Positions 59,041 to 64,000 of a DNA stretch of 64,000 nucleotides are shown here, piece after piece. Each line of letters opens with the position of its first letter. Position 1 is the first letter of the stretch. The position numbers and the translations under genes are program-made. The stretch covers positions 248,001 through 312,000 of the forward strand of contig NZ_FXEG02000003.1 in NCBI RefSeq assembly GCF_900176255.2. The letters are read 5' to 3'. Below the pieces are notes generated by a model. That model was given only the letters and a program-made list of their open reading frames with translations, did no database searches and had not been told where the DNA came from. The stretch comes from Mycobacterium ahvazicum. Its GTDB lineage: Bacteria; Actinomycetota; Actinomycetes; Mycobacteriales; Mycobacteriaceae.

Positions 59041-60075
59041 ATGGCCTCAGCGACGACCACAATGGACGCGTGGCGGGTGCGTCGGCCCGGCCCGATGGAC
59101 ACCGACCCGCTGGAGCGGGTCACCACCGAAGTGCCGCGGCCGGCGCCCTCGGAGTTGCTGGTGGCCGTGCGGGCCTGCGGGGTGTGCCGCACCGACCTGC
59201 ACGTCACTGAGGGTGACCTTCCGGTGCACCGCGAGCACGTCACCCCCGGCCACGAAGTGGTGGGCGAGGTCGTTGAGGTCGGATCGGCGGTGGGCGTCGA
59301 GGCCGGCGACGGGTTCAACGTGGGGGACCGGGTCGGCATTGCCTGGCTGCGCCACACCTGCGGTGTGTGCAGATACTGCCGCCGAGGCGACGAAAACCTC
59401 TGCCCGCAGTCCCGCTACACCGGCTGGGATGCCGACGGCGGGTACGCCGAATTCGCGACGGTTCCAGCGGCTTTCGCGCACCACCTGCCGAGCGGGTACA
59501 GCGACAGCGAGCTCGCGCCGCTGTTGTGTGCCGGCATCATCGGATACCGTTCGCTGCTGCGGGCACAGCTGCCGCCGGGTGGCCGGCTGGGCATTTACGG
59601 CTTCGGCGGCAGCGCGCACATCACCGCCCAGGTCGCGTTGGCCCAGGGTGCCGAGCTGCACGTGATGACCCGCGGCGAGCAGGCACGCGAGCTGGCGCTG
59701 GCCCTCGGCGCGGCATCGGCTCAGGGGGCGGCGGATCCGCCGCCGGTGCCGCTGGATGCCGCGATCCTGTTCGCCCCGGTCGGAGATCTGGTGCTGCCCG
59801 CCTGCGAGGCGCTGGACCGCGGCGGCACGTTGGCGATCGCCGGAATCCACCTGTCCGATATCCCGGCCCTGAACTATCAGCGTCACCTGTTCCAGGAGCG
59901 CCAGATTCGCTCGGTCACCTCGAATACCCGGGCCGACGCGCGCGAGTTTCTCGACTTCGCCGGCCGTCACCGCATCGAGGTGACGACACCGGAGTATCCA
60001 CTCGATCAAGCCGCCCGGGCACTGAGCGATTTGGCCGGCGGTCGCATCGCCGGGGCAGCAGTGCTGCTGGTGTAG
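59041..60075 (+). CDS. adhA: zinc-dependent alcohol dehydrogenase family protein
   Basis: 344 residues from ATG 59041 (a GTG one codon earlier is possible). Catalytic-zinc residues [13 protein letters not shown] near residue 40 and [13 protein letters not shown] near residue 62; structural zinc cysteines [15 protein letters not shown] near residue 97; NAD(P) Rossmann motif [21 protein letters not shown] near residue 180. It oxidises or reduces a small alcohol/aldehyde with NAD(P)H. It is convergent with the CPBP gene, one base apart at the stops. Confidence 0.92.
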   Translation: MASATTTMDAWRVRRPGPMDTDPLERVTTEVPRPAPSELLVAVRACGVCRTDLHVTEGDLPVHREHVTPGHEVVGEVVEVGSAVGVEAGDGFNVGDRVGIAWLRHTCGVCRYCRRGDENLCPQSRYTGWDADGGYAEFATVPAAFAHHLPSGYSDSELAPLLCAGIIGYRSLLRAQLPPGGRLGIYGFGGSAHITAQVALAQGAELHVMTRGEQARELALALGAASAQGAADPPPVPLDAAILFAPVGDLVLPACEALDRGGTLAIAGIHLSDIPALNYQRHLFQERQIRSVTSNTRADAREFLDFAGRHRIEVTTPEYPLDQAARALSDLAGGRIAGAAVLLV

Positions 60076-60076
60076 G

Positions 60077-60847
60077 TCAGGTGGACAGATGCCAGACCAG
60101 GGCCGCGGCTAGGGCGCCCAGCCCGTTCAATGACCAGTGCAGCGCGATCGGCGCGATCAGGCTGCCGCTGCGCCGGCGCAACCAGCTGAACACGAAGCCC
60201 GCGCTGCCGGTCGCTACCACGGCCAATGTCACGCCGGCGGCCATGCCGACGAACCCGCCGCCGAACAGCCGGGCTAAGCCGACGTTGTTGCTGGTCAGTC
60301 CCAGCGACGTGGCGACGTGCCACAGGCCGAACAGCAATGAGCCGGCGAGTGCGACCCCGCGGAATCCCCAGGCCCGATGCAGCGTGCCGTGCAGCACACC
60401 CCGGAAGGCCAGCTCCTCGGGAATCACGGTCTGCAGCGGGATGATGACCATCGAGGCGATCAGCGCGCCGGAAACCGTTGCGTAGTGGTTGTTCAGGAAC
60501 ATCGGCCGCGTCATGGGCAGCAGTACGCCGACCGCGATCACCGACGCCACGACAGCCACCGCGGCCAGCGCGTAGCCCAGCCCGGATTTCCAGTGCTCCC
60601 GGCCGAGGCCCAGGTCGACCCAGTCCAAACCGGTGGCACGCATCAACACGACCAGCCCGACCGCTGCCACCGGCACCGTCGCGACACTCGCCCACGGCGT
60701 GGTGAAGTGTGCGACCAGGTTGGTCAGCACCAGCACCACGACCACCACGGCAATGTCGAAGTACAGCCGCAGCCGGTGCAGCGCCGACAATTGCGACACC
60801 ACCGGGTGCAGGTCGACGGCATCGAGGGCCGTGGCGTGCTCAGACAT
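60077..60847 (-). CDS. CPBP-family intramembrane metalloprotease
   Basis: 256 residues (same as M. tuberculosis Rv1863c) with eight or so hydrophobic helices. The first CPBP motif is VIPEELAFRGVLHGTLHRAWG near residue 143, with the paired glutamates; the second motif is in LFGLWHVATSLG near residue 176 with the histidine, and the third in IAPIALHWSLNGLGAL near residue 238. These residues form the Abi/Rce1-type protease site in the membrane. Its substrate is unknown; relatives act on prenylated peptides or bacteriocin immunity. Convergent with adhA. Confidence 0.88.
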   Translation of the reverse strand: MSEHATALDAVDLHPVVSQLSALHRLRLYFDIAVVVVVLVLTNLVAHFTTPWASVATVPVAAVGLVVLMRATGLDWVDLGLGREHWKSGLGYALAAVAVVASVIAVGVLLPMTRPMFLNNHYATVSGALIASMVIIPLQTVIPEELAFRGVLHGTLHRAWGFRGVALAGSLLFGLWHVATSLGLTSNNVGLARLFGGGFVGMAAGVTLAVVATGSAGFVFSWLRRRSGSLIAPIALHWSLNGLGALAAALVWHLST

Positions 60848-60884
60848 CCCGGCCGAGTTTACCTGCGCGCCCCTGCCGCCCAGG

Positions 60885-63272
60885 TCACGACGACGGCTGA
60901 GATTCCCACTTCCAGTTCGCGATCTGCGGGTCGTCCTCGCCGTGCTCGCGGGTGTAGCGGCGGGCGTTCAGCCGCGCGTCGACCATCCGCTGCCGCAACA
61001 GCGCGGCCCGGCCCGCCAACCCGTCAACCCGGTCGATGACGTCGATGACCAGGTGGAAACGGTCGAGGTCGTTGAGCATCACCATGTCGAACGGCGTCGT
61101 GGTGGTGCCGCGCTCCTTGAACCCGCGGACATGGATGTGCGGGTGATTGGTGCGGCGATAGCACAGCCGATGGATCAGCCACGGATAGCCGTGATACGCG
61201 AAGATGACCGGCTTGTCGCGGGTGAACAACGCGTCGAACTCCTTATCCGGCAATCCATGTGGATGCTCGGAGTCCGGCTGCAGGCGCATCAGGTCGACGA
61301 CGTTGACCAGCCGCACGGCCAGGTCGGGCAGCTCGCGGCGCAGGATGTCGGCCGCGGCGAGCGCCTCCTGGGTGGGGATGTCGCCGGCGCAGGCCAGCAC
61401 CACGTCGGGTTCCCCGGTCGCGGTGCTCGCCCAATCCCAGATCCCCAGGCCGCGGGTGCAGTGGGCGATCGCCTCGTCGATGCCGAGGTAGGCCAGGGCG
61501 GGTTGCTTGCCGGCGACGATGACATTGATGTAGTCGCGGCTGCGCAGGCAGTGATCGGCCACCGACAGCAGTGTGTTGCCGTCCGGCGGCAGATAGACGC
61601 GCACGATCTCGGCGCGCTTGTTGGCGACCAGGTCGATGAACCCCGGGTCCTGGTGTGATGCGCCGTTGTGGTCCTGACGCCACACATGCGAGCTCAACAG
61701 GTAGTTCAGCGACGCGATCGGCTGCCGCCACGGCAGTTCGCGGCTGGTAGCCAGCCATTTCGCGTGCTGGTTGAGCATCGAGTCGACGATGTGCACGAAC
61801 GCCTCGTAGCAGTTGAACAGCCCGTGCCGTCCGGTGAGTAAATAGCCCTCCAGCCATCCCTGGCACAGGTGCTCGGAGAGCACCTCCATCACGCGGCCGT
61901 CGGGCGCCAGGCCCTCGTCGTCGGGCTCGACCTCGGACATCCACACCTTGTCGGTCGACTCGAACACGGCCGACAGCCGGTTGGACGCGGTTTCGTCGGG
62001 TCCCATCAGCCGGAAGCGGTCGGGGTTGTGGGTGATGACGTCGCGCAGGAAGGTCCCCAGCACCCGGGTCGCCTCGTGGGTGGACGCGGCCGGCTTTTCG
62101 ACCGGCACCGCGTAGTCGCGGAAGTCCGGCAGGTCCAGCTCGCGCAGCAACAGGCCGCCGTTCGCGTGCGGGTTGGCGCTCATCCGCCGCTGCCCCTTCG
62201 GGGCGAGCTGGCGCAGCTCGGGACGCAGCACGCCGTGGGAGTCGAACAACTCGTCGGGCCGATAGCTGCGCATCCACTCTTCGAGCTGCGCGCGGTGCGC
62301 GGGGTTGTCGTGCGTCTCGGACAACGGCACCTGGTGGGACCGCCAGGTGCCCTCGACGTGCTTGCCGTCGACCTCCTTGGGGCCGGTCCAGCCTTTCGGG
62401 GTGCGCAGCACGATCATCGGCCACACCGGGCGCTCGGCGGTCGTGCCGTTGCGCGACGCGTGCTGGATGCCGGCGATTTCGTCGAACGCGTCGTCCAGCG
62501 CGGCGGCCAGCGCGCGGTGCACGGTGGCCGGGTCGTCACCGGCGACCGTGATCGGCCGGTAACCGTAGCCGCGCAACAGTGATTCGAGTTCGGTGTGCGG
62601 GATGCGGGCCAGCACGGTCGGATTGGCGATCTTGTAACCGTTGAGGTGCAGGATCGGCAGCACCGCCCCGTCGACGGCCGGGTTGAGGAATTTGTTCGAG
62701 TGCCAGCCGGCCGCCAGCGGACCCGTCTCGGCTTCGCCGTCGCCGATCACGCAGGCAACCACCAGGTCGGGGTTGTCGAACGCCGCACCGAACGCATGCA
62801 CCAGCGCGTAGCCGAGTTCACCGCCCTCGTGGATGGAGCCCGGGGTCTGGGCCGCGACGTGGCTGGGGATGCCGCCGGGGAACGAGAACTGGCGAAACAG
62901 CTTGCGCAGCCCCTCGGTGCCCTCGCCGATGGCGCTGTAGATCTCGGTGTAGGTGCCTTCGAGGTAGGCGTTGGCGACCAGGCCCGGGCCGCCATGGCCC
63001 GGTCCGGTGACATAGATGACATTGGCATCCCGGTTGCGGATGATCCGGTTCAGGTGCGCGTAGATGAGGTTGAGCCCGGGCGTGGTGCCCCAATGCCCCA
63101 GCAGCCGGGGTTTGACGTGTTCAGCCGCCAGCGGCTGTTTGAGCAGGGGATTGTCGAGCAGATAGATCTGCCCGACCGACAGATAGTTGGCGGCCCGCCA
63201 ATACTTGTCGATCAGCGTGAGTTCGTCGTCGGAGAGTGCTTCGGGCGCGGTTGTCGGGGTTTGCAGGCTCAC
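60885..63272 (-). CDS. xfp: phosphoketolase (xylulose 5-phosphate/fructose 6-phosphate)
   Basis: 795 residues, normal for the family, starting with GTG. ThDP-dependent fold: N-terminal [18 protein letters not shown] near residue 32, [21 protein letters not shown] near residue 60, the ThDP motif [43 protein letters not shown] near residue 175 and the catalytic region [19 protein letters not shown] near residue 88. It splits xylulose 5-phosphate or fructose 6-phosphate into acetyl phosphate plus a smaller sugar phosphate. I do not recall such a gene at this place in M. tuberculosis. No acetate kinase or phosphotransacetylase lies nearby. Confidence 0.95.
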   Translation of the reverse strand: MSLQTPTTAPEALSDDELTLIDKYWRAANYLSVGQIYLLDNPLLKQPLAAEHVKPRLLGHWGTTPGLNLIYAHLNRIIRNRDANVIYVTGPGHGGPGLVANAYLEGTYTEIYSAIGEGTEGLRKLFRQFSFPGGIPSHVAAQTPGSIHEGGELGYALVHAFGAAFDNPDLVVACVIGDGEAETGPLAAGWHSNKFLNPAVDGAVLPILHLNGYKIANPTVLARIPHTELESLLRGYGYRPITVAGDDPATVHRALAAALDDAFDEIAGIQHASRNGTTAERPVWPMIVLRTPKGWTGPKEVDGKHVEGTWRSHQVPLSETHDNPAHRAQLEEWMRSYRPDELFDSHGVLRPELRQLAPKGQRRMSANPHANGGLLLRELDLPDFRDYAVPVEKPAASTHEATRVLGTFLRDVITHNPDRFRLMGPDETASNRLSAVFESTDKVWMSEVEPDDEGLAPDGRVMEVLSEHLCQGWLEGYLLTGRHGLFNCYEAFVHIVDSMLNQHAKWLATSRELPWRQPIASLNYLLSSHVWRQDHNGASHQDPGFIDLVANKRAEIVRVYLPPDGNTLLSVADHCLRSRDYINVIVAGKQPALAYLGIDEAIAHCTRGLGIWDWASTATGEPDVVLACAGDIPTQEALAAADILRRELPDLAVRLVNVVDLMRLQPDSEHPHGLPDKEFDALFTRDKPVIFAYHGYPWLIHRLCYRRTNHPHIHVRGFKERGTTTTPFDMVMLNDLDRFHLVIDVIDRVDGLAGRAALLRQRMVDARLNARRYTREHGEDDPQIANWKWESQPSS

Positions 63273-63318
63273 GTGCCCGATTGTCCGCGCCCCCGATGAA
63301 CACCGCCATGCGAGCCGA

Positions 63319-64000
63319 TCACTGCTCGCCGCGGGCGCGGTCCTCGTAGGCCTTGCGCTTCTCGGTGTCGACGGCGTCGGTGAAGACGTGGTCGCCGCCG
63401 AGGAGACGGTTGAGGCCCTCGGATACCGATCGGGGCATGAACTTCGCGGAAACGGCCAGCGCCCCCATCACCTTCGTGATCCGGACCCGCGGCTTGGGCC
63501 GGGCGATCAACTCGATGATCGCGTCGGCGATGTCGGACGGTTCAGCGTTTCTGAGGCCCTTCGCCCCCTGGGTTCCGGCGATCAGTTCGGTGTTGACGAA
63601 CGTCGGATTGACCAGCGAGAACTGCACGCCGGTGCCGCGGGATTCGAGCCTGACCGTGTCGGTGAAGCCAATCACCGCGTGCTTGCTGGCGCAATAGGTG
63701 GCCGCCCCGGGGATGTTCGCCTCCCCGGCCAGCGAGGCGACGTTGATGACGTGTCCGGTGTGGCGGGGCACCATGCGCTGGACGGCCAGCTTGGTGCCGA
63801 GAATCACGCCGTAGACGTTGATGTCCAGAATGCGCCGGGTGACCGCATCGGGCTCCTCGATGATGCGGCCGAGCGGCATGATGCCGGCGTTGTTGATCAG
63901 CACGTCGATGGGGCCGAGCTGGCGCTCCACCTCGTCGAGGAATTCCGCAAACGAGTGCGGATCGGTGACATCGAGCTTGCCGTACACGTCGAGGCCGAGA
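63319..64000 (-). CDS. short-chain dehydrogenase/reductase (Rv1865c-like), partial at the window edge
   Basis: The frame runs off the right edge and ends with the stop at 63319, giving 226 C-terminal codons. [19 protein letters not shown] with the catalytic Tyr-x-x-x-Lys and the following [11 protein letters not shown] mark the SDR core. The N-terminal cofactor motif lies outside the window. The C-terminal part has [34 protein letters not shown], typical of SDRs with a membrane-associated tail. Substrate unknown. Confidence 0.88.
   Translation of the reverse strand, partial: LGLDVYGKLDVTDPHSFAEFLDEVERQLGPIDVLINNAGIMPLGRIIEEPDAVTRRILDINVYGVILGTKLAVQRMVPRHTGHVINVASLAGEANIPGAATYCASKHAVIGFTDTVRLESRGTGVQFSLVNPTFVNTELIAGTQGAKGLRNAEPSDIADAIIELIARPKPRVRITKVMGALAVSAKFMPRSVSEGLNRLLGGDHVFTDAVDTEKRKAYEDRARGEQ

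Overview
This window is chromosomal DNA of a high-GC mycobacterium. The evidence is four PPE proteins of the PPE-SVP type, an alanine-proline-rich apa gene, secA2, garA, a 13E12-type DUF222 gene and MrsI-like and GuaB1 genes, in an order that follows the Mycobacterium tuberculosis Rv1807-Rv1865c segment as I remember it. It differs from that reference by insertions and losses: no PE_PGRS33, no Rv1813c, an extra phosphoketolase, and a foreign block inside the urease operon. A slow-growing non-tuberculous species fits; the species cannot be named from sequence alone.

Layout. 0.2-4.5 kb: two PPE genes, two small secreted DUF732 genes and mgtC, a cell-envelope and Mg2+ related run. 4.5-11 kb: an NDH-2-like flavoprotein, a sterol-desaturase-like membrane enzyme, a secreted trypsin-like protein, a divergent TetR/DUF385 pair with two palindromic operators, and a VOC protein with an FAD-dependent reductase. 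11-17.7 kb: bacA, ilvG, secA2, pgsA2. 17.7-26.3 kb: DUF881-sbp-DUF881, gcvH, garA, a MerR regulator, a bifunctional nuclease, a second MerR, then a tandem glycine riboswitch in front of gcvB. 26.5-40.3 kb: an SOS-boxed leaderless DUF222 gene, a haloalkane dehalogenase homologue, a VWA protein, glcB, two CNNM/CBS proteins, guaB1, gnd1 and blaI-blaR. 40.4-40.6 kb: an intergenic small RNA matching MrsI, with an IdeR-like iron box, a promoter and an intrinsic terminator.

41-51.7 kb is the most remarkable part. The urease genes are split: ureA-ureB-ureC-ureF on the plus strand, then a 6-kb block on the minus strand (an agmatinase-family ureohydrolase, two tandem PPE genes and an APC-family permease), then ureG-ureD on the plus strand. 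A 41-nt element in the leader of the ureohydrolase matches the guanidine-III (mini-ykkC-III) riboswitch aptamer, with both helices intact. Together with the motif pattern and 387-residue length of the enzyme, this indicates a guanidine hydrolase (GdmH type) rather than an agmatinase. The inferred pathway is guanidine uptake, perhaps through PPE proteins and the permease, hydrolysis to urea and ammonia, then urease to ammonia and CO2. Both hydrolases would be nickel enzymes, and the nickel GTPase UreG is encoded divergently from gdmH.

51.7-64 kb: ndh, an SDR gene, modABC, a frameshifted apa, two small GlsB/YmgE-type membrane proteins, adhA, a CPBP-type membrane protease, a phosphoketolase and an SDR gene cut by the window end. 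No tRNA, rRNA, CRISPR array, insertion sequence or prophage was seen.
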